From Phytophthora sp. 'mugwort' (Eukaryota > Oomycota > Peronosporomycetes > Peronosporales > Peronosporaceae), in the NCBI GenBank assembly GCA_033558025.1, contig JAUCEF010000010.1, positions 2,133,001 through 2,197,000 of the forward strand: a stretch of DNA of 64,000 bases. Reading direction: 5' to 3'. The notes beneath the pieces were generated by a model, which was not told where the DNA came from, ran no database searches, and saw nothing but the letters and a program-made list of their open reading frames with translations. This document shows, one piece after another, positions 31,434 through 44,947 of this stretch (positions are counted from its first letter, which is position 1; the number at the start of each line of letters is the position of its first letter). A program made the translations under genes and the position numbers.

Positions 31434-32820
31434 ATTTTCGAACCCCAGCACCAAGCGTGCATTATAGTATAATACACACTATCAGAGCTTGATAGTATGC
31501 GAACTCCATTAACATTCGAGAGCTTCAGAGCGCGCTTCTGGTAGCACTTCACTGTGACCCAATATGCGAGATGCTTCTGTAAAGCCGGTGCATATCTGCT
31601 GCACTAGTGCCGTAGCAGAATGGTCTTCCCTCAAATACTTCAAGTGCGCGCAAACAACCCATTAGTGGGTCGCTTGCCCCCCGCGACAATTCAAAGGATT
31701 GCCCATGTTCAGCAACGTGAGCAGGACGCAGGGTGGGGGGGGGGGGAAAGGAGGGTATATCGTTGAACCTTCTAGTTGTCAGCGGCTGGGTCCTTAGCAG
31801 TCTCACGGGTACTGGAGATATACTGCAAATCAGGAACAGCGCATCGGTTTAACACATTGGGTCGCTTAAAAACAATTCGGGCGGTGCGACATGCTCTGTG
31901 GTCTACAGGATCGTCATGGGTGGAGTCATGGACCGGACTAACTGGGGACATTGGGACTTAGTGGTGAATGAGAGAATGAATTGAAGGGCCGATGGCAATC
32001 GGCCTTAGCTCGCGTCATTACCGGATACGCTTGTGATATACATGAGCTGCTTCTGGATATGAGATGTCGAGTATCCCTTGCGACGTACTAAAGAGGATTA
32101 GACTGTCTACTGAGTCGTTATGACTATTCCTAAGACGTCTGTGCGGAAATTTGCCTGGGTCTTCTACCGTGACTGTATCGTTCACCTCCTCGCTGGCTTA
32201 TTATGCCTGTTCGATACATCGGGCTTCACGTGGGGCACTCCGCGAAAGGCACGTGGGTCCGGTGACCAAGTCCGGGGTAGATTGGTGCTCGCAGAGGGCA
32301 TTGGACACATGGCCGGGAGACCGGGTACCGCTTCGGCAGTCCCAACGTGCCATATTAATTCCATGGGCACGTCCACGGTCGGTACTGGTTTTCTCAACGG
32401 GGTCATCACGTTCTTGTGAAGTTCTCTTCGTGGGACCGGAGTTCGCGCTCATCGAACGGGTCGGCGACTTCGGCAGATCCAGAAGAGCAGGAGCTACTTG
32501 TTGCCTGGGTGCTGGGGTCATCGGCGCTCGGTCGACGCGCCCGCTCCTTGGGATACCTTTCGGATTGCTCTCCGTTGCGAGTAGCACATTGCGCTGCCTC
32601 ACGTGGTGCGTACAGCGGAGAGAAACCCCTCCCCTTTACCTTGACCCCACGATGGGGGGACTTCACGCTGAAGGTCAGGGGGGGACGGGGCTGTTCACTG
32701 GCTTTTGGAAGTCTTCGTCTCTGTCCGTTCTTGCTCTTGGCCGCGAATTGGGAACCACTCGAGACATATTTCCCCGACGACTTTGTTCGACTAACACGGG
32801 AAGATGCGTCGGATACTTAC
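31434..32820. other. Region downstream of the minus-strand gypsy pol
   Basis: May hold the gypsy 3' UTR and LTR, but I found no matching second LTR. A poly-G run lies at about 31735-31745. The long plus-strand ORFs at 32151-33093 run antisense to the pol C-terminus and are probably shadows. Confidence 0.3.
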
Positions 32821-32821
32821 G

Positions 32822-35240
32822 CGTTGAGTCGCGGCGCCCTTGCCGATGGTGACCGTGCCATTGTCATGGAGTTCCGCGGGTGGGAGACGGTCCGTCTGCT
32901 AGAGCCCGGCGCTTGCGAACGGCTTATGGATGCCGGGCATGACGTGGCCACCGGCCGGACTGGTAGAAGTGCTCGAGGCGTTTCTCGTTCTAGCACCATA
33001 TGTCTTCAAAGCGGCGCTTGCTCATGTAGCTCCAGTCCTCTTGGTGGAGCTGGCGGATATCATGTCCTGCCCAAATATGAGATGGCCAGGTGACGCGTTA
33101 ACGATGCTGTAGTAGCCTGCGCGAACAGCGAGCGCTCCGTTGTGGATATACTGTCCCCAGTCGACGTTCTCGTAGCAGCGGACGATGCGAGGTGGGCCCG
33201 CTCGAAGTTCACTTTGCCCTGAGGAGTCTTCCTCGTGATAGGCTTGAATTTGATACCGTAACTGCGCATGGGCTCCTGTAATTCCTCCGGGGTAATCTTG
33301 GGGTCTTGGCCTTGGATCACATCGCGTGGACAACATCATCATAATACCGTAGCGTCCGTCGTTGTAAAGACCATTCAGGTTCACATGTATCTTGTCGAAG
33401 GAGTTCAGCGTCTTGAGGTGCGCGTTGGCAGGAACCCTTCCCACCGTGCACCCTGGCGCGCTTGCGAGTCAAACACTACTTGTTAAAGCTTGTGATGGAG
33501 GATTCAATGCCGATCCAGTAGGTTTTGTGTCGCATCGTCTTGTATTGCTACTCACTGGCTGGATGGCTGAGGTTTCGGTGGTACCAGACCGCCATGTTGT
33601 CGCGGGGACGCTCGGGTATAATCACTCACTTCTGGTACTCATGAGCATACGGCCAAGAAGTAACATCAGTTGATAGCCGCGGCCGGCAACGCGTGAGGCC
33701 TTGATCTTCACGATCATCCCCGGCCTGCTGGCGCTGTTGGATCACCAGACTGTGCATGACCCACTCGCGATCGTCGCTCACTGTCGTAGGCGGGCGGGCA
33801 AGACGTCCTCGGTGCAGATGCAGATGCCATAAAACGCGTCCGCATTAACGCTCTTGACATTTTTGATATACTGGAGCGCGAAGTGGTACTCGCCGAGTAG
33901 CCATTTCCACCTTTTACGCGAAGGCTGGTTTCAGTCGGATAAATGAGATTCATGTGATGCTTACGAGAAACGATCGCAACCCCAACCAACATCATGTGGT
34001 ACTCGTGCAGCAACTCGATGACGGAAACAACTCGCGTTCAATGATGATGCATTTACCATGGGGCTTGTTGAGGCTGCGCGAGTAACAAGCAGGATGCGAG
34101 CACTGCATAATGATTCCGACGAGCTACTTGCCGCTTGCGTCGGCATACACGTGGAACGGGTGGTTGAAGCCCGGGAATGAGAGCAAATCTTCTCAGCGAA
34201 GGCGTGCCGGACGGCACGGAAGGCTTTGGTGCCGTTTGGCAGCCATGTTAACGGGACCTCGGAGCTCATCAGGCGGTTAAGAGGCTGGTACCGCGCTGGT
34301 TGATTAGGAATATGTAATCGTTTAGTAGTTGATCATACCTAAAAACGTGGCGGATTTCCTTACGGTGGCGCGGTACAGCAATTGGTTGGATCGCTTTGAT
34401 CGTTTTCGCCTGCGTCACGCCATCGACTGTCAACGTATAACCGAGATAGTCGATTTCGGGGCGCAGGGTGTTGCAAACCTTGCCGTTCAACGTGATGCCA
34501 TACTTCGTCATACGCTCGAACATATACGCAGATGTTCGAGGTGCTCGTCGTCCGAGAACACGAGGATATCGTCTAGGTATATGATAACGAAAGGTCGATC
34601 ACCAAAGATCTATTCCATGCACGCTTGGTACTTGTCCGGCGCTGTCGAGATGACCATAGGGAGGCACACCTGTATTGGAATTTGCCGAAGAGAAGACAGG
34701 AGGCTGTGGCTGGGCGACTCTTGCGCGGGAGTGTATGAGCGTACTATCCGATATTGGCGTCAAATGTCGAGACGCATTTGAACCGGCGGGTTGGATTAAG
34801 ACATCGTGGATCTTTGAGATGACATAGGGGCGACGTCGCCGATACCTGTCCTGGGCACGGAACTCAACCAAGAAGCGAAGCGAACCGTCGAGATTCACGA
34901 GGGAAAGGTTGGTGATGTTGCTTCCGAGTCGCAGATATGCTCCAACACATCGACATTGAGCAGCTCTTGGATTTTCGCTTGTGCTTTTTCCTCGTGGTCC
35001 TATGCGATCGGTTACGGTTTCATGTTCGCTGACTTGTAGTCGGCGGAGATACGGAGCATGTAGTCGTCGAACAGCATGAGGCCGAGGCGGCATCGTACCG
35101 GCGTGCGTGCGCTTCGCGATCTCTCCCGATACTGCTGCGCAATCGCACCATCCAGCTGTGCGGGAAGGAGTGGGCGGGCTTGACAGCACAGCCGCCTACC
35201 TCCTTGAGCTCATGTGGGAACACGCGCCCGGATCGTCGAC
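32822..35240 (-). pseudogene. Ty3/gypsy retrotransposon pol remnant
   Basis: Minus-strand frames give Pol domains in order. The RT catalytic motif YLDD is intact at 34579-34568, followed by ILVFSDDEHLEHLR. Next come the RT connection (PEIDYLGYTLTVDGVTQAK, ORF 34269-34523), the RNase H start HVYADASGKQLGGIIMQ with YSRSLNKPHGKCIIIEREL near 34150-34030, an integrase C-terminal half (ASPGHLIFGQDMI, near 33075), and a terminal NGTVTIGKGAATQRV domain near 32860-32822. Frames change repeatedly and segments are missing, so the element is dead. No LTR pair was identified. Confidence 0.8.
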
Positions 35241-35550
35241 GTTGTGGTAATTCCCGTCATCACAAGCGACCAATACGACTTATAGTAGAAATGGCTCGCC
35301 AGATCACCCGGGCACATTCGAAAAAGAAGTGGACGACAAGCCGGAGGTCCACCTAATCGCTAAGCAGCATCTAAAAATGAATCGAATCGTTATCATTTCC
35401 GACTTCGTCGGAAATGATGTCGGCCCAATAAGTTTCCAGGGCGCAGCATCAACGCTGGTTCAGACTGCAGTGCGACCGAAAAAATAGTCGAAGATCTAGA
35501 ACCATCAAACTAACAGGGGCTTCAAGTAAAACAAGTTGTGGTTCTCTGGT

Positions 35551-35572
35551 AATATATATATATATATATATT
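35551..35572. repeat. (TA)n microsatellite
   Basis: About ten AT dinucleotides in a row. Confidence 0.9.
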
Positions 35573-36399
35573 GCTGCAGTACTTATCGAACTTTGAGATG
35601 CAACGCAGTGCTCAAATCAACATCAACCGCATAGTGGCGTGTTGTGGGAGAACACGTCTGTCGGTGAGGTATAGCCGTGCAAGGAATGTTAGCGGCCAAT
35701 GCGATAACAACCGACGGACCTACTCGCTACAAGAACTCCGGGATGCCAGTGGGTGATATTCGGGAAAAAAGCAATTCAGGAAGCGTGGGAGACGGCGTTT
35801 CACGGAGAAGCTGCGTCTGATTATTGGGGCAAACCGCGCTACTTGGAGTGCTGCTACCGAACATCCTCCGCCCAACTATGTAGCAATTTGCTCCGCCTTG
35901 CAGACTCACTTTGGAGCGCCACTTAATCAATGTAACGCAGTCGGCAAACGTGGCGTTGGGCTGCGTAAGAGGGTCCATGACTGATTATCAGCAGCTTCTA
36001 TGTGGCTGGGAAGCATTTGAACGGTGTCTGAAAGCGCATGAGCACCACCTGGCGAATCGCCAACCTATCATCGAAAGGTTCCTTCTCGATATTGCTGCTC
36101 CAGCCCCAGTTATGTACTGGGTCTATTACTTCAGTTCGAGATTACCGAAGATACATACCATGTCGACTGAATAAGTTGGTTCATTTTCGTTTATGTCTAC
36201 GGTTTCTGTAGGTAATAAGTTCAGGCCACAGATTTCGTAAGCGTGACGCCGAACGAGTGAACTCACAATCCAATTTTGCTTTATCGTCTAGTTGAAGAGA
36301 AAAACTCCGAAATTCCAAGTTACCTTGAATACTTGTATCGATTAATCCCTGAAATATATAGGTTATCAAAATTGAAAGCGAACCAACGAATTAAATTAT
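35573..36399. other. No supported gene
   Basis: Short ORFs only (35911-36174 +, 36181-36369 -). The latter may belong to the C-terminal end of the adjacent Tc1-type transposase fragment. Confidence 0.3.
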
Positions 36400-37085
36400 A
36401 TCTCGCACTTTCAGCCGCAATGTTCAAGAAACCTTCAAAACGGCAGCACTTCGAAGTTAGCGGATAACCTCAGGATGTCTATGGATTGCAGCGTCATCCA
36501 ATATTCAGGGCTGAATTGCGACCAGGATACTGACGTACGTATCCTCGCAACGATGTGCACATAATATGGCAGCAATTTGTGAAATCCAGTCGATCTAATT
36601 CGTTCGGTGTTGAATTGGGTAACCGATGAGTCCGTTCATGTCAGCGAAAGCCAACACGAAAACACGTGACCTACTTTCGAAGTCACTTTGAATTGCAATT
36701 TTTCCGAACAGAGCGTACCCTCGTTTGCGTATCATTCCCGTTTGCCGAAGGAGATCTCGTCTAGGTAAACAATGTTGTGTTGGCTCCATGCCACGTTCCT
36801 GAGCTCTTATGAAATCGAACATGCCTTGCTCCTTTATGTACATTGCGTGCAGCGCCAAGACCTTTCACGTCAAACCACCTTTATGGATGATCTGCCACAC
36901 CGATTTATTATGCAGTGGGCCTGCTTGAAGGCCTCTTGACCTTCAACCAGATACGCGAGGGGGTGACCTTGGTAGTAGTTAAGTAACCATGCACGCTGTT
37001 CCGCGGAAAAATTTCTTCCCGAGAGCTTTCGGACGCGTTGAAACACCAGCCGGATCGTATGTCCTGATTCGGTTGATCGGTGTAC
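36400..37085 (-). pseudogene. Tc1/mariner-type (IS630-like) transposase fragment
   Basis: Minus-strand blocks in order: HCIINRCGRSSIK and SWRCTQCT-type frameshifted reading near 36910-36850, ALHAMYIKEQGMFDFIRAQE, then NIVYLDEISF in an alternative frame near 36778 with the first catalytic Asp, MIRKRGYALFGKIAIQSDF, LAFADMNGLIGY, and further on ILDDAAIHRHPEV near 36500 with the second Asp. These belong to oomycete IS630/Tc1-like DDE transposases. Multiple frameshifts; ends not defined. Confidence 0.65.
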
Positions 37086-37475
37086 AGTCCGACTAGTTTA
37101 AAATGTCTGCTAAGTGCAAGGAGCTGTAGTGCGCGAAAAGGCAGTAGTAGACCGTATTTGGATGTGCATGCTGCCCATTACCACTTCCTTCATCGCTCAC
37201 TTCAACATGGGCTGATGTGGATTCTGATTTTGTTATTAAAGAAATGTTTATATGCAATTTTAGCCAATCCAACGTATTTTGTCGATTCGAGGTTGGTGTT
37301 TAAGGGAACCCGAATCGCGTGTGTTTCGCAAATTTGACCGGAATCAACAATAATTGCCCCATAAACGCCGCCGCTGATATTTAGATAGGATAGTTAGTTT
37401 TCTTGAGTGAAATCGCTAATAAAACTGCGGAAAAAATAATGCAATGCTGTCGTGAGGGAATGTGCACGAAAGAAT

Positions 37476-37645
37476 CCTAAAATTCAACGCTAATGTCCCT
37501 CCGTCCGTCTGTTACGCCATAACGTGATTTCTAGCCGCAATCTCATTGGCAGCGAGGCGGGATGCGTTGGCTAAAACAACATTCCGTCGAAGGCGGCTAT
37601 TGGTGGAAATATACATAAAACGATTGGTTGAAAACGTTTTCCGCG
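37476..37645. repeat. Palindrome-rich interspersed repeat, module R2, copy b (5' part)
   Basis: Shares CCTAAAATTCAMCRCTAATG, CCGTCCGTCTGTYACGCC, ATAACGTGATTTCTAGCCGC and CGTCGAAGGCGGC with 26171-26330, then diverges. The adjacent AT-rich stretches (37086-37475 and 37646-38260) hold no recognisable gene. Confidence 0.7.
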
Positions 37646-38463
37646 TCCTTTCATTAGGCCGTCACATGTAGGGCAGTGTTCGCAAAAATCAACATTCCAG
37701 CGACAGCGCGGATGGGTAATTACTTTTACAGGTAGGTTGGTAAAAACGGTGGGTAATTCATTATGCTCAAAACCCAATGAATGGTTCTCACGAACACTAC
37801 CACCAGTTTATAGCTAGCTAGCTAGCTATCTTGGCTTCCGCGTGTGGCTACGAGATTATCACTTCTGCTTTTGCATCTTCGACCACTTTTTACTGAGCTG
37901 TTCATTCGATCTTCGATTTGCTGCACTATTATGAATTCTTCAAAAGGTGTTTAAGTTGATCTGTACCCTACTGCAAACAGCAGTTGTAACTCACTGAAAA
38001 ACTGTTTCTGAATAACCATGTGAACTGGGTCGCTGCCGTAAATATCGCACTGGCCGATTCGCTTAACATACTTATAGCCTGCCCATAATAGACAACTTGT
38101 TCTCATCTCTTATAGTATTTACAACCAGGCAACAATAGAGATGTGAGCGATTTCGGTAACGCGCTTTGTCTATGCGTTTATACGGGTTATTATTTATTTA
38201 CTGGACGGAGTGCAGTAGTAACGAATAAATACGGTGTGTATCATATAATAGAGCCTATCTAATTTAATGTGTTTATGCCATCGACAGCCGCTCGCGTGCT
38301 CTCATTCACACATTTTCATCACAGTTGCCAAGCTACCAATCGCCATGGTGCCTCTCATCCCCCCCCCCCCCGTCAGTGCCACGCATCACGCTTCCAGCGT
38401 CTTCATGGGTAGTTCGGCCACGTTGGCGGCATTGCCATTGTCGCTTCCCAGAGTCCCGTCAAC

Positions 38464-38670
38464 TTGCAAGATGACGGCGCTTCTGATGATGATGACTTCA
38501 ACAGCATAACCCGTGGTGAGCGCTTTACAGCAGCCGCGTCTGAAGAAGCTGCGCTGGAGGACGACGAATACGACGTTAAACAAATTTGGGTCAATCGCCG
38601 TATTAACGGTGTGACGTTGTACCTTGCTCACTGGCTCGGTTTCGAAAGGATCACTTGGGAGCCCGCTTAG
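38464..38670 (+). pseudogene. Chromodomain fragment, probably from a gypsy (chromovirus-like) Pol
   Basis: The 68-residue ORF ends with YDVKQIWVNRRINGVTLYLA, then HWLGF and ITWEPA, the beginning and end of a chromodomain. An acidic DDDDF/LEDDEYD leader precedes it. Such domains sit at the C-terminus of gypsy integrases. No integrase lies upstream, so this is an isolated remnant. A poly-C run is at about 38360-38371. Confidence 0.55.
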
Positions 38671-39049
38671 CATTTTGCGCCACAGATTATGCACAACTTC
38701 GAGATGCAGTACGAATTATCTATTTGGGACTACCAGAGTACGCGTGGGCGACGTCGTTTGCTCCCTCGAGAGCGATCCACGCGCACGAGCCCAACGGCTT
38801 CGATGTACGCCTAGTTAGGCTTCTATTGTTCTTGTGTTGTTGTTACTAATTATCTTTTGCTTCCTTACCTCATCGCTCGGTACGTCGCCAGATCGAGTGA
38901 CCGACTAGGCGACAAGTAGTCTACTCGCATGCTTGATTTCTTGCCTCAATACACAGTTGCTCAAAACCCCTTATTTCTTACCTGGGTGGGAGGGTACCCC
39001 CAAAAGTCATTATTCCAATAACCAAAAGCCCGCAGTGACCACCACTGAT

Positions 39050-39185
39050 GCAGGGTGTGCGAGGCGCGAGTGGTGCCGCTCCCGCTCGGTCTTGATGGGT
39101 GGGACTGCAGCTGCGCATAGGCAGGTCCACCTACTGGGAGCAAAACTAAACCCACCGCCGCGTAGGCGGCGGCGCTCGGCTAGTA
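39050..39185. repeat. Palindrome-rich interspersed repeat, module R2, copy c (3' part)
   Basis: Matches the 26395-26515 end: GGACTGCAGCNGCGCATAGG, CCACCTACTGGGAGCAAAAC and CCGCCGCGTAGGCGGCGGCG, ending CGCTCGGCTAGTA like module R1. The ORF on the minus strand (38961-39155) is repeat-derived. Confidence 0.7.
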
Positions 39186-39800
39186 TCTACTCAAATTCAA
39201 GGAATAGCTAGATCGAAAGTCATTTTTGTGAGCTGAGGCTCACACAATCTACGTAAACAGTTATCTTGAACATAGTATGCAAATATTGGTACTTACATGC
39301 ATCAATAGTGACCGGAAATAGCAGACGGATAGCTGCAGTCTATATTAAATACCCTGCTCTCTTTCTTGTTGGAACCACCTCGACGATTGTTTGCTATAGT
39401 TTGGACTTCTGCAAGTGTGGTGGATGAAGTCAATATTCAGCTATTCAAAACGTACAAATCCTCGAAGGACACCCCACCGTGTGTAACCCTGTTGCTTATC
39501 CATGTTGGTCACTGGCGAGTACGAATGGGATGGGTCCCGAGTACGGTCACCGTTTAGATGCTCTGCAAGTGCGTTTCCCAACTCTTAGCAGTTTTTTTGC
39601 GTGATGATTTCGTAGTATTATGCGCGTTCATATATCGATCAGGCTGCGCTAGCGTGGTGGCCCCGCTGTTCGCTTCGCTAGATTGACCCTTGGACAGCTC
39701 ATCCTCGTGGGTCAGTCGCTACGCGCACGGGGCTGTCTCCTCCACTTTTTAATGTTGTCCATTCTCGCAAGTATCTCACGGAAAACTAATCATTCGTAAT
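39186..39800. other. No supported gene
   Basis: AT-rich, short ORFs only. It could include the 3' end of the DIRS-like element, but no terminal repeat was recognised. Confidence 0.25.
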
Positions 39801-39803
39801 ATA

Positions 39804-40731
39804 CTAATGTACGTAGTACATAGTCACTTGCACCTGACTCGGAGATTTCCTCATCTTCCGGCAATGTGGTGTGGGACAGAAATAATGCTGCATGTTGGTT
39901 ATCGGCTCGATCGCACTGGTGTTTGTGCCAGTGCTACCCCAATGTCGGATCCAGCTGATTCGATGCAGAGTTGCTTTTGGCGCCCGCCCCATTCTCCTCG
40001 CTAGCTGAAGTTGCGCGGCCGGAGCTTGATGGATGTAGGTCTGGTACGCGTCGGAGGCCCATCGTCCGTGCATACGAATTGCGTCGGCGAAAATTCAGCG
40101 TTGTGCAGCGTCGTGGCGACTCCGGCTCGTAGAGAGTGAGTTGATATCCGTTGCGGATCTACCTTGCATCGGTTTGCTGCCTTTCGAAGCACCGTCGTCA
40201 TCGTTTCGGATGAAAGCGTTTTCGGCTGACTGAGACTGCAAAGCGGGCGTCTTGTGGTAGGTCGAACGCGGCTGCGTTGCGCAGCAGAAGCATGTTTGCA
40301 AATACTGGACACACGGGAGCTTGTTCGCTCTTGAACAGCGTCCGGCATGTAGAATTTCCAACTTGGTCGGTTTTACTTCCCTTGAGGGTGATACGTACTG
40401 AAGCCGCGGGTTTGAAGTTTTCTGCTCTCGAACCGTAGGCGTTCATAATTGCGACGTCTCTGACTTGAAGACAGTATACGTCTCTCTCCGCGTGATGATA
40501 AGTACTCCGCGCCTCGGAGGCAAAAGAAGATGCCCAGCACCGCAGCCCCACAAACGACGCGGTGTTGGGCAATGGACATGTCTGTGGCGGGTGCGATGGT
40601 CGTGAGCATTTCGAGGGAGACAGCAGCATGATGGCGGGCAGGTAGGCTGAGTCGGCGCATTCCTTTTCAATACGAGTTCGTGCTGCGGCTGGAGGCGGGG
40701 ACGGAAGCTGACGACGAGCTGATGAAACCAC
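39804..40731 (-). pseudogene. DIRS-like tyrosine recombinase
   Basis: From 40731 on the minus strand, the N-terminal and core parts read SVRITLKGSKTDQVGN, CPVFANMLLLRNA, KVDPQRISTHSLRAG (H-x-x-R box) and ATTLHNAEFSP. In another frame HGRWASDAYQTYIHQAPAAQ follows with the His/Trp and the nucleophilic Tyr. Thus the R-H-R-(H/W)-Y signature is largely readable. Frameshifts separate the two ends near 40070. Confidence 0.75.
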
Positions 40732-41064
40732 TTGATATGGCTGAATTGAGCCCGTATGGTTTCAGATCGCAGAGGGGTGTCTGTGTCGTGTTCCGGCCAG
40801 CAGCTAACTGCGAAAATAATGAGCGGTAGGGATTATCCGTTGATGTCTGAAGCGGACAGCCAGCGGGAAACGCCGGATCGTGCGCAAAATTTACATCAGC
40901 TGTTCCACGTGTTGAGGTAGTGACAGCGTGAGGTATCCGCGAGTGATCGCTACTGTAACTGCGCGATGCGGTTCTGTAAATCTTGCGAAACTGTGACGGT
41001 ACTTCTTGCTCACACCACGATGACATTCGGTTAGTCCAGTCGAGTAAGCCCATGCCGACCCATG

Positions 41065-42625
41065 TCAGGGACCCAGATCGGCCAGGCAGTTTGACGATCC
41101 TTGAAGAAGCCCTGTCGACACATGTAGTCCATACTCGAGCTCAGCGCAGGATAACACACGGACGACCTCTTGTCCAAGCACGTTGCTGGTATAGTGACGG
41201 CCAATCCAGGATAATGCTGCTGTCGATCCAGCATCGGACGTGGATGGGTGGGTGAATTGGGTAATCGTTGCCATCGCGGTCCCCATACCAGCACCCATGA
41301 CGGTACTCAGCATTTCGCGGACGTTGATGTTGAAAGCTGTAGTATTGGAATTTGTCGTCATTCGGATTGCTTGCCGTTCTTCGGAATCAAAGCGCACCCT
41401 AAGGAATTCACGGGTCGATGGGTGGAGCACGGCAAGGCCTACGCTGCTGGCGTCCATAAACAAATGCTCGACTGGTTGTTACGTGTCCGCGAGAAAACTC
41501 GTCGGGGCTTGGTTCATGACCCTCGGTGCAGAAGTGATTCGGCCCGCGGGAGATCCTGTGAAACAGTAGTGGAGATGCGAACGGTTCCAAGCCAGGGAGA
41601 TGCGCGCCATGTCGAGTGAAGACGTTGGATGAACGCCCTCGTCGCGCGACATCAGATACCGATGTGGAGGAGGGACCCCAGCAACTTCTCAAGTTGGCGA
41701 CGGGTTAGGCCGATATAACCTCACGTAGCCTATTTACCGCCTTCACGACCATATCAGGGGCATCGACACCGTGTCGCCTGGGTGTCCCACGACAAGCCGA
41801 GTGTAGTAAGATCGGTGGACCATGTCGAGAAGTTGTGCCCATTGATCGTCTCGGAAGCTAGCGCCACTAGCATACCCAAGCGTAGTGCTGGTTTTGCAAG
41901 CTGGGGGTGATTCTCCTGTCGAATTCTACCACCAAGTGGTCGTCGACCTTGACGTATGAAAAGCATGGTCTGCATCCTCGTCGGGTTGAGAGAATGTGGA
42001 CTCTCACGGGTGACCAGAAGTGAGATGGCACTGTCGAAAATGCCGTAGAAAGCGGGCGAGCCGGTCCATCCAAATTGTAGAGCCAGATTGACCACAACCA
42101 GGTCACCATGCCACGACCCCGAGAAGTGGGCGGTCAGGCGGGACTCCAAAGCAACTCGGCGAAAGCACTCTTTACGTCTCCTTTAGGCATCTTGATGGTC
42201 TGTCCTAGGTATGCCGCCGCCAGCTCCTAGATTCGCACCGCAAAACGTCGGATGTCTTCGTACTCCAGCTCCAGTATCTCACTTGACGAAGTACGGGCGT
42301 TAATGGAGCTGGTACCAAGGTAGGAGAGATCATGCATCAGCCGAAATGCGTCGGCCGGGGCGACATCCTTCTTCGAGACACATATAAAGGGACTGAATCG
42401 TAATTGAAACCAACATAGTGCCACGGATGCAGCGATAACGAGATAGGTGCCGTTGGATTGGCCCTCCGCAATGCTGCGAGCGAGCGCACGAGAAAATTGG
42501 CGCACACTGTTGTGGTTCCGAACGATAATCGGGTCGGGTCTGCGGGGCGAGTTAAAGGTATGGGACACACCTTGTGTCGCTACAGCCACAGGGGCATCTC
42601 GGTGGCCGTGGAGCAGAATCTCCAA
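41065..42625 (-). pseudogene. DIRS-like reverse transcriptase and RNase H
   Basis: RT begins with SPFICVSKKDVAPADAFRLM followed by HDLSYLGTSSINAR (ORF 42227-42625). It continues with LALQFGWTGSPAFYGIFDSA in the 41754-42149 ORF, and the catalytic YVKVDDHLVVE appears in the overlapping frame (about 41955). RNase H follows at 41463 with FMDASSVGLAVLHP and FNINVREMLSTVMGA. This DIRS/Pao-like RT form (VDDH) differs from the gypsy elements in the window. At least three frame changes occur. Confidence 0.75.
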
Positions 42626-42680
42626 GCCGTGTGGGGCCGAGAGCTATATTTGGGCTGGGATCGCTCGCAGGTTGATGCCG

Positions 42681-44947
42681 TCATAGCGACACCGTCGATT
42701 CCAGCGCGGCGACTTCTTCACGATCATCTGCGACAGCGCTCTGCTCAGGGCCGTGTCGATGCGGGGTATGACCACCGCTGATCGCCGTCGATGTGAGGGT
42801 GCCCGGTACGGCTATCCCCGCGTCACGGAAAACGGTAGCGATGTTGGTGCGACGGCGCTGATCGCAGTCACGGAGGCGAGCATGTAAAGCAGATCGAATT
42901 TCTGAAGCGGTACGGTCGGTAACTGGAACGGCCTGTGTGAGCGGCGAAGGCGGCAGGGTATCGGGCACGGTTCACTCGCACGCTGAGTGGGTGGCTCGGT
43001 TCGATCAATGAGAACTACAGAAATTGACGAGAAGCACGAAGACAACAACACAAGTGGGGCGACGGTTTCCTCGCGGTTCAATGGAGAAGTTCACGGTGTA
43101 ACCCGCCCAGATTGCGCTGAATGTGGTTTCTTACCACCGGCGCGCGTTCGGTCGGGAGGAAGTGCGCGTGGTTTGGGAACGTGCACAGCTCGTCGGATTG
43201 CGACGTGAAACCTCTGCACGACAGATACTTCATGCAGATAGTGAGGCTACCCTTCCTGGGTAGAGCATCGATGACTTCGCGCGGGGTTTCTGTGAGGAGC
43301 GTGGGGTTTCGTGCCGGCGCTCGGTATCGGGCGGGCCGGGCCGTCGAGGGTCGAGCGGGAAACGGATGGCGTTGTGAGTGAAGATAGACGTTCAGACTGT
43401 ATGACGTACAGTACACTTTGAAGTTCAGGGTCACGCAGCGAAAGCTTCGCCTGTACGTCGGTACGGGAAGCTACACCCAATCGTGCGTCAGCTATTCTAG
43501 CAGCCCGATAGTCCTCGAAAAGACGGTCGACCCAGAAGACCAACGATTCCACATCTTGCGTTGTCCATTGACAGAAACTGCTCCATTCTTCAGCGAATTA
43601 TCGGGCAGCAGTGATCAATCGGCGTGTAGGGTCGTCAAAGTACTTCTCGGCAAACACGAGTAGCACCGTCAGTTGCATTCCAGACATCTTCAATCGAACG
43701 TAGTCGTGGTGCCCTTAGTAGGGGGACTGAAGCTCCGAAGTTGTTCAGATAACCAGACCAGCGGCGTACCATGCTCGGCGAGCCGCGAAGTCGAATCGTC
43801 GAAAATGCATTATCGTTAAACCGCTCACACCAAACGCGAAGGCGTATAGGCGCACGACGATGGATGGATGAGGCTGGAACTTGGTGGCACGAGACGATAT
43901 CGTAACATGAACTAGAACAGGTGCATCCTTTCCTGTATACAGCGAGGAGACTAGCATTGCGTTGACCTGATGCTGCGGTTGGGTCGGTGCGAACACGTGT
44001 TTGATACGTCGTGTAGAACCTCCGATTCATCGAAAAGGTCGGCCGGGCTCTCCTGCCGGGGCTGTTGCGGCTCGCGATCATCGCTTGGGTTCACCGGACG
44101 TTTGTTGGAGCCTACTTGACATAAACCCAAATAGAAAGGAATCCGATCCGGATCGTTGGCAATCGCTGCGAGCACTTTGGCATGGTTCGAAGCGGTATGG
44201 GCTTGGGGTCGGCCGGTTTGGGGATTATCCTCTCGCTGAAGATATTCTTCGGGTCCGTCGAGGGAGTCGAGAATGGCGTCCAACGCGGAGTCGTTGGCGT
44301 CCTCCCACCAGTAGATAGTGCTGGCTGTTGTGCCACGGGTTCGTCGTCAAATCGAGTGCCCACACCAGCTCTCGCGCGCGGGGAGGGACGTCGGTTCCCG
44401 TCTACGCAGTACACGAAGTCCATCGCGTGGCGGTCACGAACCGCGGACATGACGCAGTGGGCGTGTTAATCCATTAAAGCGTGTCACTAGGTTGTGGCTG
44501 AGATCTGGAAGGAGTGAATCCGCGTAGAATATGCGAGATTGCTCGTGTGGGTGTCTGGCTATCCCCTCCGAGGTGGCGGTCCAGAATTGTATGGTGCAGA
44601 CCAGTGAGCGTGTTCACAGAAATATCTGCCGTTGATAGACTGGACAAGCCCAGGAGGAAGCACAACACTGGCTCAGTTTCCACCAAGTCATTAAAACGAG
44701 ACGTAACTTCGCCGAGATCAGTGCAAATTGTCGCCGTATCGTTACGATAGGCGACCACTTGACCATGCACGTATACACCATCAGTGATGCACACCACGGG
44801 CTTGCAAAGCCATTCACTAGGGGCTCCCGTCGCGTACTCGGTGTCCGAAACGGTTCGCTCTTGTGCCATGGATCTGCGAACTGACACCGCTGTATGAGGC
44901 GGCGATGAGAGCTCTACGGTCGCGGTTTGGCCACAATTTCGCAGCAC
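42681..44947 (-). pseudogene. Probable gag region of the DIRS-like element
   Basis: Several overlapping minus-strand ORFs (42681-42968, 43635-44081, 43951-44283, 44474-44947) lie directly upstream of the RT. They are rich in Arg, Pro and Ser and lack diagnostic motifs. Assignment rests on position only. Confidence 0.35.

Noticed and set aside
32151..33093. Two long plus-strand ORFs
   Set aside because: They overlap the minus-strand gypsy Pol C-terminus and have no protein motif; composition-driven shadows.
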